A stretch of 64,000 nt of DNA from Tretioscincus oriximinensis (taxonomy: Eukaryota > Chordata > Lepidosauria > Squamata > Gymnophthalmidae), in NCBI GenBank assembly GCA_022410635.1, contig JAJVDF010000046.1:454915-518914 (forward strand). The letters are read 5' to 3'. This document shows positions 47,818 through 59,499 of the stretch, one piece after another. The notes below the pieces were generated by a model. That model made no database searches. It had not been told where the DNA came from and saw nothing but the letters and a program-made list of their open reading frames with translations. Each line of letters starts with the position of its first letter. Positions within the stretch are counted from its first letter, which is position 1. The translations under genes and the position numbers were made by a program.

Positions 47818-47943
47818 CATCTGAAGAAGTAGACCTGTCTACGAAAGCTTATGCCAACCACTTTTTTCAAGTTAGTCTCAAAGTGCTGTTAGCTCCTTTG
47901 CTGGACTTTCTGCTAGACTAACACAGCTATTTCTCTGAAATTG
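47818..47943 (+). repeat. Penelope-like hammerhead tail (copy 3)
   Basis: CATCTGAAGAAGTAGACC, a GTCTAC arm, GAAAGCTTATGCC, then AACCACTTTTTTCAAGTTAG and the TAGACTAACACAGCTATTTC tail. It is nearly identical to copies 1 and 2 but lacks their inverted left arm. CUGAAGA and GAAA are intact; the base before the cleavage site is C. Confidence 0.6.
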
Positions 47944-48070
47944 ATCAAAATAGAAAAAGATAAGTACATACAAAGTTTTGTCCAGAATGTTGCAATATTC
48001 TTTGTCAAACTGTTCAGCTCATGAAGCTGTATTGAACATTAATCAACTAATGCAACTGAATAAATGTATC

Positions 48071-48212
48071 ATAAGAACATAAGAAGAGCCATACTGGATC
48101 GGGCTAGAGCCCATCTAGTCCAGTATTCTGTCTCACACAGAGGCCTACCAGATGCACCTGGGCAGTCTGAACAGAGGAAAGCAAAATATGCAACTGTTCA
48201 TGACTCCCTTTA
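48071..48212 (-). mobile_element. CR1-like LINE 3' terminus
   Basis: ATAAGAACATAAGAAGAGCC and onward through CACCTGGGCAGTCTGAACAG to GTTCATGACTCCCT, then truncated. Antisense, and well preserved. Confidence 0.8.
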
Positions 48213-48214
48213 GT

Positions 48215-49020
48215 ACTGACTGATTTGATCTGCTTTCAAAGAACACTCAAAAGTCTTCCAGTTTGCTACATTCCTATTCTTCAGTTAGGCAAGTACTATC
48301 TTTGATTTCCAAATTTAAATAAATAAATAAATAACTTTATCATAATCCTATTTGGCATCTGATTCCTGCTTTGGATGAAGAGGCTTCAGATTTTAGTAGC
48401 ACAGAGTAATTGAAATCAGAAGTCTGTGAAATTTAACTATTTCATGAGAATACTGTCTGCAGTAAAAGAGGGAATGTGTGAAAGAGGGAATGAATGTACA
48501 TAAGCTTTTGTGTAGTCATCTGATTAGCACAATTTTGCACTTACTCATAAATGCAGATTATTTAAAGGAAGAATATTCCTATCCTTAAAACTAGGTTATA
48601 TGAAGATGCGAATGGTGTTTTGAGGGGAGTATTGAAATATGGAATTATTCAGATATTTCCCCTGAACAAATTCATTAACATTGAGAAAACAGTCTATTGA
48701 TTCCATCCAACAAATAAATAATATGTTAGTTTTGCCTCACCAATAAAAGAGTAGTTATTGTTGTAACCAACATAACCACTTTTTACAAATGGGATTGTGT
48801 ATTGAGCTGTTTCCATGATGTTACAAAATTAAAACCACTTTTGGGGAGATGAAGGTAAACCAAAAAGAAGAAAAATACTTATGTATTAACTGGAAGGTGT
48901 GAATAGGACTCGAACTATAGATTTAAATAGATCTGTTCATATGCATTTTGTGTTTTTCAAGCAAAAATATGTTTGTTTTTTGACAGGGTCATGTTGGACA
49001 GGATTCCCTCCTCTGTCTCT
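48215..49020. other. Presumed intron or intergenic, no feature recognised
   Basis: A+T-rich sequence without a recognised element. Confidence 0.5.
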
Positions 49021-49045
49021 GTCTCTGTTTCTCTCTGTCTCTTTC

Positions 49046-49081
<36 letters not shown>

Positions 49082-49130
49082 CCCACTCACTCATCCACCC
49101 ACTCACTCACCAACCCACCCACCCTTACAG
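49046..49130 (+). repeat. (TATC)n microsatellite grading into (CACC)n-like repeat
   Basis: About eight perfect CTAT units, then imperfect ACTC/CACC tetramers to 49130. Confidence 0.9.
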
Positions 49131-49134
49131 TGGC

Positions 49135-51350
49135 ACCAAACATAAGGATTGTGTGGGGTTTGAACCTATGACCTGATTTTCAGGCAATTTGTTTTCTTAT
49201 TGAACTACAGCTATTCCCAGCACTCAGAAATTCCAGGTGGAACATTTGTTGTACATCTTGCTGTTGATATTACTGATTTTGTGTTCACTGCTGGTATGAT
49301 TCTTTGCATACCACTATAAATTTGATAATAGCCGTGCAATCAATTTTTACTGTTCATATTCAAAGTAACAAATTTTGATAATAGGGAATGTAAATCCATG
49401 GATAATGATATATTATGCCAATTTAATGGAAAATAATAATAAGTGCCTACGAGGTCTGTAGAAACGGAATTTTTATGTCAGCAAAAAGTAATATTTCAAC
49501 ATACGGTACTTATGAGAAAGATGTTGGATAGATGATATTTTCTAACCCTTAAAAGATTTTAGATGAATGTTAGCTCATTAGTTCTGTAGAAATCTTAATG
49601 AAATCTGGATTTCTTTTTTTAAAAAATCATTACATTTCTTTCAAGTATGTAAAGACTAACAAGGAAACACGTAATTTTCTTGCAGAATCAAGAGTGTCTC
49701 ATATATTCAGATTGACTCAGTATCCTCTTTTCTGGATTTTTGGTGGTGGTTGTAAGAACGCACAATGAATTATTTAATCAGATCTTTATGATTGCCTGAA
49801 TGCTCTCTATATAACTGATACTGCCATTGGCACATTTCTGCCTTAGTAAGTGGAAAATGTTGGAAGCCCTTCTGTTTTTGATTGTCCTTCTGGCATTCTT
49901 TCAAAGAAATGGTTTTGCTGGATTGAAGGAGTTTTTACAACAGTTTTATAAGCTGTTGGTTTATTTAAACTGCTATGGATTGCTTGGAATGGAAATTTCT
50001 CCCTGTATTTCTTTGCTTGTGCCAGGGCAACCGCCTTCTGATGCCATAGTTGTCTTTCTCCGGTATTGGCACACAGATAGACACTTGCAACGCCTACTCC
50101 GTTACAGAAACTGTTCACTAACTCTCAATATGAAACTCACCTAAAATGATATAAAAACTTGATTTTAATAGTCACAATTAATATATATGAAATAGCATTG
50201 TACAATTTATACATGATATGCATTGTACAATTATACATCAAAAATAAAATTAAAACTAACTTAAATATCATGTACAACCTTGTTTGTATGGAGTAATATG
50301 TATGTTTGTTTTATTATATTTGTTTTTAAATTAAAAAAATTACAAAACAATGAAAAAGATGACATATTTTGGTGTAATTAATATCAGGAGTATCCAGATA
50401 AAACAAGATAGTTGGCAACCTTATATTACAGTATGGGGAAAGTAGGAAGTATGAGCAGCAGAAAGTAGGAAAGAGCAGCAGTCTCAGAATGGGATAAGAT
50501 TTTAAAAAAATATTTAGCTATGTCTCTTTTTATGATTTTGTCTCCTCTTGGAGAGTTTTTTTTGGCATTGACATTGAGGGTTTTTAGTCTTTTTATCACT
50601 GTAGGAGGGAATGCATTTAAATAATTTTTTCATTCCTTACTGAGGTGTTAAGCTTTGCTGTGGTCTAGAGTTAAGTTTGAAACCTGAGCTTTCAGGTTTC
50701 TCTCTTTAGAGGACTTAACAGTGTGAGGACTCAACTGCTATTGATGTTTTCCTGGATTTATACTGTATTTGCTGGTGGCAAGTGTCCTCGTTTTTTTATT
50801 TGTTGGGTGAGGATAGGAAACTTTCCTTGTTGTTGGCTAGTTGCATAATTATTGATGATTGGCTGTTGGCTTATTTGTGCTTATAATCATCATAACAGTT
50901 TGGTTTATTTCTAATACCCCTTTTCACCTTAGACTCACGTAACTTTTTGTTGTTTGATTGCCTTTTGGTTCTTGTCCGTAGTCACTGTTGAGTTGCTATT
51001 GCTCCATTGTATAGTTAATGGCTAATCAGTGTTCTTGTTCTTGTGGTTGTTTGTTTGTTTTGACTAGGGATGTGTTGATCATGTATTTGAGAAATAAAAA
51101 CAAGATTTAGAAGCCCAGAACTGCTCAGTTCATTCCCTAATAGTCTTAGCTGTAATCAGTTGCATTTGTGTATTCTTGAGTAAAACCAGCAAGTCTGGAA
51201 CTGATCCAATTTGTAGGTAGACCCATAGAAAGCAATAGTGTGCATTTGTCCAATGTCAGTGTGCAAACAAGGCTTTCTCATGTACACGATGTCAGTAACC
51301 AGGCATGTTCCCTACCTTCTGTTTCTACTTGTCCTCAAGTGCTCTTATGT
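49135..51350. other. Presumed intron or intergenic, no feature recognised
   Basis: A+T-rich sequence. The 105-codon frame at 49827-50144 has a Leu/Phe-rich start but no splice sites or family motif that I can support. Confidence 0.5.
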
Positions 51351-51351
51351 A

Positions 51352-51695
51352 CAGTGGTACCTCGGTTCTCGAATGCCTTGAAAGTCGACCAAATCGGTGT
51401 TCGACCGGCAGATTCCAGAAACTTTTGTCCTGGAATCCGAACACCGATTTGGAACTCGAACTTCCTCCGGCGTTCTTTCGGCCCAGCGCGCCTTGCTGAG
51501 GTCATCAAAGCGCGTTTTTTCGGCCCGGCGCGCCTTACTGAGGTCATCAAAGTGCGTTTTTTCGGCCCGGCGCGCCTTGCAGACGTCATCAAGGCGCGTT
51601 TTTTCGGCCCGGCGCACCTTGCTTCGGTTCCCGAACAAATTGGTTCTCGACCGTCCTGCCGGAACGAATTGTGTTCGGGAACCGAGGTACCACTG
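51352..51695. mobile_element. Tc1/mariner-superfamily MITE with internal 42-bp tandem repeat
   Basis: Termini CAGTGGTACCTCGGTTCTCG and its inverse (CAGTGGTACCTCGGTTCCCG) lie between TA dinucleotides, as expected of a TA-inserting element. The interior has about 3.3 copies of a 42-bp unit (51475-51620; core TTTTTTCGGCCCGGCGCGCC). Because 42 is a multiple of three, the unit creates a repeating 14-residue open frame on both strands, which is not a gene. Confidence 0.8.
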
Positions 51696-51737
51696 TATTT
51701 ATAAAATATTAATGTACTTTTTCCATCATAGAAAATC

Positions 51738-51778
<41 letters not shown>
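51738..51778 (+). repeat. (TAG)n microsatellite
   Basis: About 13 perfect TAG units. Confidence 0.97.
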
Positions 51779-51779
51779 T

Positions 51780-53205
51780 TTAGACGGCCAATAACTGGCA
51801 CTCGCTTGTTTCATTCTTCTATCAAAATAATGTATACAAGATGACAAATAATATGAAGTAATGATAAAGGGTAAAACATATTAGCCGATACTGCAATGAA
51901 TGCTGGCAGCAAGGGTCCAAATTGATTATAAAGGCATTAGTAGAGTAAAACGTTGTGACTCATGATGATTGTTTGATTTTTCTTCTTAATGCTGCTTTGA
52001 TTATTGCTTTGAATTTGGGTAGAATTGTATGGTAGCAATGTTAGATTACTTTTATATATTTACTGAATATAATTCCTGAAAGCTTGTGTAGCTATTTGGC
52101 ATTTAATATAGCAACTGGTTTGAAGTAAACCAGACACTAAATAGTTGATGTTTTAATACATAAGACTGATAGAACAGTAGCCTGTTGATTAGGAGAAAAT
52201 GACAGATGCAGTACCATCAAAATCAGACTTTATTTCAGTACAAGGAAACACACAGTCCTTTATGCCACGAAATAGGGATTGCTTTCTGTTTCGTATTCTC
52301 ATTTATAGAGGGTAGCAGGTTAATGTGAGCCTGATATTCTTGTGTTATAAAGCAGAAATAATGCACGATGAGATAAAAACAATGCATTAATTGTAACAGT
52401 GCAAGGGATGAAATGTTTGCTTTGTACTGTTCTGGGCAAAAAAAGCTTAACAGTTGTCAAACTGAGATGAAAAAAGAATTTATTACTGATAACATCATTG
52501 TTTTTTTTCTTTCCAAAACAACATTTTATCTCTTAAGTTTCTACAGATATTATATCTTAATATCGTTTCTCATTAAGAAGCTATATAATGTATTTTGAGG
52601 GTCTTGAGCTTAAACATTTCCAAATACACGTTTGTCCTAATTTTAAATAAGAGCTGTCTTTTCCAGTTTAGTGTCATCCAGATGTTTGGGAGTACATTTC
52701 TAGCAACCCTTAGATTTTCTGGTTGAAGCTTCCGGAATCCTACAGCAGACATTATAGTGCTAAAGATTTTCAATTAATTTTACATGGCAAAAGCATAGTG
52801 TGGCAACGAAGTGAAAAGGTCGCTTGTGCAAATTCAGTCTATTTTTGTTGGTAAACTGTAAAGAGAGAGATTCTTTTAAAGTAGAAAGTCATTGGGTGGA
52901 TATCACTTTAAAAGTGGATGATTCATTTTATTATACAGTCGCAAATTTAAGAAGAAATAGTAGAAAACCAAGTGTGTTCTATTTTTGAAATAACATTCAA
53001 ATAGTGTATGGTAATTGGAGATCTTCAGTCATTTCAATGATTTTACAGAATATTGTAGGGTGGATGTGTTCACTTATATATATTGATAGGGTTTGTGCAT
53101 TGTCAAGGTAGGAACAGTGAAAATAATGACGATGAAATGCACATACATAAAGTAGATTGGGCAGTTTTGTGTTAAGTATAGATATTTCCAAAAATTTGTT
53201 GTTCA
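51780..53205. other. Presumed intron or intergenic, no feature recognised
   Basis: A+T-rich sequence, nothing identified. Confidence 0.5.
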
Positions 53206-53207
53206 AA

Positions 53208-53412
53208 TTAGGGGCAAAGTGGTGCAGAGGTTAAGAGCAGCTGTCTTTCAATAGAGAGATTGGAGTTTGCAGCCTCATGTGTCTAGCAATTACAAGTAGA
53301 TTAATATGTACCACATAACAAGATGAGGGAAGATAGATGTAAGCCTTCGGGTGAAAAATAGCTTATAAGCTGCTTTGAGTCCCTTCAGGTGAGGGGCAGG
53401 GTATAAAAAACA
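53208..53412 (+). repeat. tRNA-derived SINE (family A), sense copy
   Basis: A full-length-looking 205-bp copy. The head GGTGCAGAGGTTAAG is an A-box region, GGAGTTTGCAGCC a B-box remnant, and the body has CAATTACAAGTAGATTAAT. The tail is CTGCTTTGAGTCCCTTCAGG then GGGGCAGGGTATAAAAAA. It shows the sense orientation of the antisense copies at 2553, 14725 and 55485. Confidence 0.7.
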
Positions 53413-53414
53413 TT

Positions 53415-54600
53415 TTTTCTTCTTGGTGAGTAGTGTTGTATCTGCTACGTTTTAAAGGTATCTGCTGTTTTTCCATTTGTCATCTTGTTTATATTATTTT
53501 GGATATTTTGATAAAGAATGAAATAACAGGGTCCCAGGTACTGGCTTTCTAAAAAGAATTTCTGGAATAATCATTATGCAGGTGAGAATTGTGCATACCA
53601 TGAATTGTGATGATTTCTATATCGTAAATGCAGTCAAAATTATCTGGTTGTTGCTTTGCCGCCGCCCCCTTTCCCTCCCTCCCCCCCATTTATTGCTGGT
53701 GCTCTTTTTTTTAACATAATATTTTGGTGTTTTTAGTTAAATTTGATGGTCATTGTTCTGGAACTAAGCATGTCATGTTGACGTAATATATTTCTTGCTT
53801 CTATGCCAAGGTAAGTGATACCCATANCAAAATGGTTCTCTTCTGACTTAGAAATATAACAAGCCCTCATGTTACATCAAAAAGGCAACACTTTTTTCCT
53901 TGTCTGAGTCATTTATGAGAGCTGAATGACATAGAAAACCCTTCTTGATTCCTAATAGAGCAATCAATTACACTTTGAGGCTAAAAATAGTATTACCCAC
54001 AATGTAGTGTCCATTGTCAGTTGCTGGTACATATTGGTGTGAGAGAGGGTTTTTCAATTTCTTCCTGCTTTTGAAGCATTTGACTGGTGAGAGCTAAATT
54101 AGAAAATAGTTTCATGATTTATCAAGAATCGCTCTCAGACATTATTCACAGAAACAGTAAACAATAAATTTGTACGTAAATGCTTAAGGGTAAGGGCACT
54201 TAGATTGTGTTATTTGCAACATAAATAAACTCTTAAATTATATTTAGTTAAAGAGTAACTTAAGACAGGAATTCGGCAGTGTTATAAATTGAGGGCAAGG
54301 AAAGCTGTTCGTTACAAGAACTCTCTATTATGCTATAAACATAATTAAATTACTAGGCAAGAGCCATGGAAAAAATAATAAAGAGGGCTCAAGGCAAAAA
54401 ACCTGTGGTTTTTCTAGGACTGTGGGTTTGCCACACATACTGATAGCAATTCTACTATGTTCCCAGAATTGTGTACTAAAAATGTGCTTGATAGGTATGA
54501 AGAAATATCCTGCTCTAAAGTTGGATATTCTGTTATACTTTCTGCCTATAAGCAGGGCTGGATTTAGACTAGATTTTTCCCATGAGCTGTAATTTACTTA
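53415..54600. other. Presumed intron or intergenic, no feature recognised
   Basis: A+T-rich sequence with a short C-rich patch (53658-53690). No gene or clear repeat. Confidence 0.5.
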
Positions 54601-54604
54601 TTTA

Positions 54605-54866
54605 CAGTAAAACCCCGTTTATCCGAACTAAAGGGGGCGGAGGCATTTCGGATAACACAATTTTTCGGATAAACCATTTAATGATAAAATTTCTAATTTA
54701 AATAAATTAAATTTTGTTCTTACCTGTAATGCTTTAAATCCGCGCCGGAAGGAGAAGCCTTTTTCCACCTACGCACACACGTTTTAACTGTCACGTGACG
54801 CAGTTTAGAAGCTTCGGTTAAGCCGGGTTTCGGTTAACCGAAGTCCGGATAAACGGGGTTTTACTG
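54605..54866. mobile_element. Tigger/pogo-like MITE
   Basis: Perfect 21-nt terminal inverted repeats start CAGTAAAACCCCGTTTATCC. Both borders carry TA, the expected target duplication. The 262-bp interior encodes nothing. Subterminal TTTTTCGGATAAACC repeats the end motif. Confidence 0.85.
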
Positions 54867-55019
54867 TACTTTATTTATTTATTTTACTCTCCCACTTCCC
54901 TGAGCTACTTTGGGTTTTATAGTAATAAAAGCAATAAAAAGTATTAATATTTTCTTACTACTACTGGTAGCTATATTGCCCTGCTTATAGGCATTTTTCA
55001 AGAACAGCAATTCCATTAT

Positions 55020-55300
55020 CTGCCTGAATAGCTTTAAGACAGAATTAGACAAGTTCATGGAAACCAAGGGTATAAACAGCTACTAGGATGGATGTCTTGA
55101 TACTGCCTCTGAGATGGAGCTACAGCCCATATTCCTGAAATGCCATTTGCAGGACGCCGAGAACAGTTGAAGAGTTTGCCCTCTTCTGTTCCAGACTGCT
55201 CAGGTGCAATTGGTGGGTCACTGTGTGGGACAGAATGCTGGACTAGATGGGCTGTGGCCCAATTCAGCAGGACTCCTCTTACGATCTTATGTTCTTATGA
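55020..55300 (+). mobile_element. CR1-like LINE 3' end
   Basis: Sense. TTAAGACAGAATTAGACAAG, the CAGCTACTAGGATGGATGTC block, GGACTAGATGGGCTGTGGCC and a terminal TTACGATCTTATGTTCTTATG. The ORF part is missing. Confidence 0.8.
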
Positions 55301-55484
55301 AGCAGCAAACAAGCTTAAGAGCCCAGGATCTAAACCAGAGCCTCTACTTTTCTCTTGCCTTCCTGAGGCACTCTAAAATGGAAATTATTTGAGTGAATTT
55401 CTTGTAACAATACAAACTATTTAGAACACATTCATTTTTAGTGATACTTTAAAAAGATAAACTAGAAGAAGAAGAGGAAGAAGA

Positions 55485-55765
55485 AGAGGATTTTTATATC
55501 CTGTTTTTCTCACTCGAGGAGATTCAAAGCAGCTTACAAGATTATTTTTCACCTGAAGGCTTACACCACCACACCATCTTCCCCACCACGATATGGTGGT
55601 TCCCATTTATCTAGTTGCAGTCTGTTGCAATTTCCTGCAATTCTTTCAAATAGCTGGGTTGGCTAGAGCTATATGCTAGTAGAAGGCGCTCATCCCTCTC
55701 CATGTCCGACACAGGACCTTGAAACCCAATCTCTCAGACCATCTCCTTAGCAACTGGGAGGCCAA
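55485..55765 (-). repeat. tRNA-derived SINE (family A), antisense copy
   Basis: Preceded by a (GAAGAA)n tract (55466-55490). The minus strand then shows the tail, the AATTGCAGG/CAACTAG body and a tRNA-like head with GGTTTCAAGGTCC as B box. Confidence 0.65.
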
Positions 55766-55769
55766 GGAA

Positions 55770-56500
55770 ATGAATTGCAAAATAGTGGTAACTGTTGAGA
55801 TAACTGAATTCTTTGCTAATTAAACACAAATTTTCTACACAGCGTACACATGTCAACTGTATCTACACTTGCATGTGAAAAGATGTCACACCTGGTGCCA
55901 AAGCTACTCCACTTTGATCATAATGTTGGCAGATTATTATATAATTGGAAGTGAAAGTGCTTTCTTGGACCACATAGTTAACTTATTGCATCTAGTGAAC
56001 ACAGAAGTTGATATCGACTGACAGACAACCTGCCTTTCCCATAGCTAGTCTCCTGGACTTAATAAATTCCTTCTGGCAGCTATTATTAGCAGAAGTTACT
56101 CTAAAAGCAGGCCATGTTGAATACAAGGGGAAGATCAATTGGGGCAAATATTTTTCCGTTCTAAGCCTTTTTTGGGATGATAAAAACTGCTTCCATTGAA
56201 GAGTTTGTGGCAGCCGCCATAAATTATGATACATACATTTATATGGATTTTTGTCACATAGTTTCCTTGTCTGGTAGGCAGGTTGAAGTGCATTTAGGAT
56301 TGTTCCTGTGCTTTTTTATATACAGTAGTTTTATAGAAAAAGGTTTGAATCTATAAAGAAGATTAGTAAAGCATTTTTATTACTGTGATAACTTCACCTG
56401 TATTTTCCAATATGTTCTAATAGGAAGAACACATACTTCGAAGCAGTTTTCTTTTTATTCTGAGTGACTAAATAACATGAGAAAAATCAAAATTATATCT
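55770..56500. other. Presumed intron or intergenic, no feature recognised
   Basis: A+T-rich sequence, nothing identified. Confidence 0.5.
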
Positions 56501-56504
56501 GTGG

Positions 56505-56935
56505 GATGGTACGGGGGGGGTTTTTTGTGACGGTACGCAACGGTACACAGTACCGTCACCTTTTATTTAGGCGGGGGGGGCGNNNNNNNNNNNNNNNNNN
56601 NNNNNNNNNNNNNNNNNNNNNNNNNNNNNNNNNNNNNNNNNNNNNNNNNNNNNNNNNNNNNNNNNNNNNNNNNNNNNNNNNNNNNNNNNNNNNNNNNNNN
56701 NNNNNNNNNNNNNNNNNNNNNNNNNNNNNNNNNNNNNNNNNNNNNNNNNNNNNNNNNNNNNNNNNNNNNNNNNNNNNNNNNNNNNNNNNNNNNNNNNNNN
56801 NNNNNNNNNNNNNNNNNNNNNNNNNNNNNNNNNAGCGGTGGCTGCGAGGGGCGGCGTTAGCGGCAGCGGGGGCGACATTAGCGGCGGGGGGGCGACGTTA
56901 GCGGTTGGGGCGGGGGGCGGCGTTATCTTGTAGTA
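56505..56935. repeat. GC-rich tandem repeat with 251-base assembly gap
   Basis: GGGATGGTACGGGGGGGG and GTACCGTCACC precede the N run (56583-56833). After it come repeated GGCGGCGTTAGCGG-type units of about 15-20 bp. GTACCATCACC at 56952 mirrors the left border, so the block may be the interior of a small inverted-repeat element. The true length is unknown. Confidence 0.65.
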
Positions 56936-57344
56936 CAAGTTTTATGGTGAGTACCATCACCTTTTTTTCTAGAAAAAAAGCACTGATGGTACATCAAAAT
57001 AAAACTTGCTTTGAAAATATTGTCTATGCAAGGAATGGCTTCATGTTTTATACTCTAGTAGTTGGTTTAGCCATTTACATAGCCTTGTCTCTTGCTCTCA
57101 GCAAACATATATAGTATGTGATAAAGGCAATATTTTATTTTTTATAATTGATGTGTGTTAAGAAACAATAAAAACTCCAAAAACTAAAATAAACTATATG
57201 GTGGCTGCTTTCTAAGCGAATTGTGGTTATTTTTCTGGTGTGTAGTATTCTTGGTTTTTCTTTCGAGTTAGGTTGTTTGTTTGACAATAATAAATAACCA
57301 GCTTCTAGTATTTCATCTTCTGGCAGCATCTTTGTTTCTAGCTT

Positions 57345-57420
57345 TGTTTATTTATTTATTCATTTGTATCCCACCCTATACCTGAAGGTCTCAGGGCGGC
57401 CTACCATAGGGTAGTGCACA
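57345..57420. repeat. LINE 3'-end-like fragment
   Basis: (TTTA)n followed by TTGTATCCCACCCTATACCT, GAAGGTCTCAGGGCGGCCTA and GTAGTGCACATAG. Near-identical text occurs at 23160-23220 and 59510-59565. Confidence 0.55.
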
Positions 57421-57429
57421 TAGCTTTAT

Positions 57430-57740
57430 GGGTGTCAGTTGTATTTCTGCTGCTTTTCTGTGCTATTTTTTCATGATGACAGCAACCTATTTAAAAGCTT
57501 GAATGCCCAAGCTGGCAGTAGTGCCATCATTAGCAGTAAAAATGTGAAAAATGTGAAACAGGAATTATTGTGCTTGCAGCGGGGCATGCTAGGAACTTTA
57601 ATCAAGCAGTAGGCAGTTTCTTTTGTCCTGCCTGTGTAGAGTCTCCCAGCCTGCACTGCCCACACAGGAAACATTTTTGTTGCTATAGAAAGTTGGCTCA
57701 GGGACTTGTCTATAATCAGATTACCTCTTATTTTGGAGCT
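57430..57740. repeat. Unassigned interspersed repeat, copy 2
   Basis: Ordered matches to 16055-16420: TATTTCTGCTGCTTTTCTGT, TTAAAAGCTTGAATGCCCA, AATGTGAAACAGG, GTGCTTGCAGC and CCCAGCCTGCACTGC. The right part (AGAAAGTTGGCTCAGGGACT, ATAATCAGATTACCT) matches 63715-63755. Confidence 0.6.
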
Positions 57741-57776
57741 GAAGAGGCCTAAATGTTGCAGCCTGATTTTGAGGAC
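57738..57776 (-). mobile_element. CR1-like LINE fragment
   Basis: GCTGAAGAGGCCTAAATGTT and GCAGCCTGATTTTG are the antisense of the GGCTGCAACGTCTGGGCCTC block in the other copies. Only about 40 bp remain. Confidence 0.5.
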
Positions 57777-57923
57777 ATTCACCAAATTTTCCCTCCATTC
57801 TTCCCCACAAGTGTAGCTCCCAATTCTGCTATATTTCTTCTGTTTAAAAGTGGTTTAAGTGGGTTGAACAGGTATGAGCTAGTTCACTGTTGTTATTTTT
57901 TAATAAACTGGGACGGGGTGGGG

Positions 57924-57990
57924 GTGCGTGCACGCGCGTGCACACACACGTACACACGCACACATACGGACGCTTGTAGTGAGACAGGCG
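57924..57990 (+). repeat. (CA/CG)n dinucleotide-rich tract
   Basis: Alternating purine-pyrimidine sequence (GCGTGCACGCGCGTGCACAC and onward), a potential Z-DNA former. Confidence 0.8.
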
Positions 57991-58003
57991 CATGTGTGTG
58001 TGT

Positions 58004-58405
58004 GGCTGCTCCAATGCTGGAGGTGGGGTTTCATGCGTCTGCTAGCACGCCAATTCGCCTCCAGCGGAGGAAAAATGTCTGGATTTGTGACAGGAGAACA
58101 GATCTGTCCTCCTGTCACAGACCCAGGCGTTTTTCCTTTGCTGGAGGCGAGTTGGCTCGCTTTGCCTGACGCGAAACCCCGCCCCCAGATTGGAGCAGCC
58201 TTCCAGGACCACGGAAAGCATTGCCNGGTTGCAGCCGTCAGCTCTGACGGCTCCTTTTCCTTTAAAATCCTGCATTTTTACATTCCCTGATGCAGCATCG
58301 GGGAATGTAAAAAGCTGGGATTTTGTCTTAAAACCCAGAGGGGACTATATTTTAGTCCCCCAAACCGGGATTTCCCGCTTTCCCGGGACGTATGACAACC
58401 CTACT
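58004..58405. repeat. Composite foldback transposon with stacked hairpins
   Basis: CTGCTCCAATGCTGGAGG (58006) is mirrored by CCCCCAGATTGGAGCAG (to 58199). The centre, GACAGGAGAACAGATCTG, forms an inner palindrome, and arms of about 95 nt pair with mismatches. A second hairpin follows (TTTTTACATTCCCTGATG mirrored by CATCGGGGAATGTAAAAA, 58274-58312). The right end TCCCGGGACGTATGACAACC resembles the terminal motif of a dispersed foldback type. Confidence 0.6.
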
Positions 58406-58409
58406 ACTG

Positions 58410-59475
58410 ATGCTTTAACTAATCTAATTTTATTGGTATCTATTTTTATTTTGAAATTTACCAGAAGCTGCTGCATTTCCTACCCTCACCTTATATTCGG
58501 GTCAGTAACTTTTCCCAGGCTTTTTTTGTGTGTGTGTGCGGTAAAATTAGGTACCTCGCCTTATATCCAAGTCACCTTACATTCGCATGTATACACCATT
58601 TTGTATTTTAATGTTTCATGAAAAATGGAAGAAATGGCCAAAAACATTATCTTGATTATATTATGTCTCGCCCTCAATAAAGGACTGAGTTATATAAAAA
58701 CATAATGAAAATCAAAGATTGGGGAAGGAAACAGACATTCATTTTGGAAAGCTGTAAATAAAAAGTTCAATAAAGACTAGGAGATTAGGTATCCTATAAA
58801 TGTCAGAGGGGAGACTATTTCAGAGAACTGTTTTCTGTTGAGTGGTGTCACTACAGAAAATGCCTCACTGCAGATAGACATAAAATCACTGAAGGATCTT
58901 CCTGTGTGTACGTCAATAGAATCTCCCTCTTTGTCTCTTCTTTCTCTGTGTGTGTGTCAATACTCAAGTTATGATTGTGTGCATTTCTTGTCACTCTCTT
59001 TGCTGTGTTTGCATTCATATTGCTGACTAGAAGTTCTTAAATTACAATTCTTCAAGAACTGTGGGATGATTCAGTCAGTCGTTTACTCATCCATCCATCC
59101 AATTTTATTTATATACCACTTTTTCAAAAAATTGGTCAAGGTGGTTTTAAGTCCAAATATATTTAAAAAAATCAATTTTGCATACAATCATTAATATTCA
59201 AAATAAAATACAGATTATAAAATAGAGCAAACTACTACAACATAAATAGACATAAGATTCAAGGCAGTCTTTTGGGAATAATGTACATTTTGTCAACAGG
59301 GCAGCCAGTTCAGGGGGTCCTTTCCCCTGCACAAGGAACAGCAAGCACCATCTGTATAGCTTTCTGGAAACAGGTTGGTGGGTACATTCCCTGGAACAGA
59401 ATTCTTTTATTTGGTGGCCAGCTTGGGTTGGATTGACTTTGGGCATGGTTGCACCTTTACTTTAGACTAGCTTCT
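58410..59475. other. Presumed intron or intergenic, no gene recognised
   Basis: A+T-rich. Part of 59080-59450 looks like an old LINE fragment (TTTATTTATATACCACTTTT) but I cannot place it. Confidence 0.45.
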
Positions 59476-59499
59476 ACTTCTTTATTACCAAGGAATGGG

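Noticed and set aside
49827..50144. 105-codon frame with a hydrophobic start
   Set aside because: No signal-peptide-plus-domain layout, no splice sites in the right places, and no similarity that I recognise.
51240..51704. 154-codon frame with internal repeats, and its antisense partners
   Set aside because: Created by the 42-bp tandem unit inside a MITE. The length is a multiple of three, so several frames stay open.
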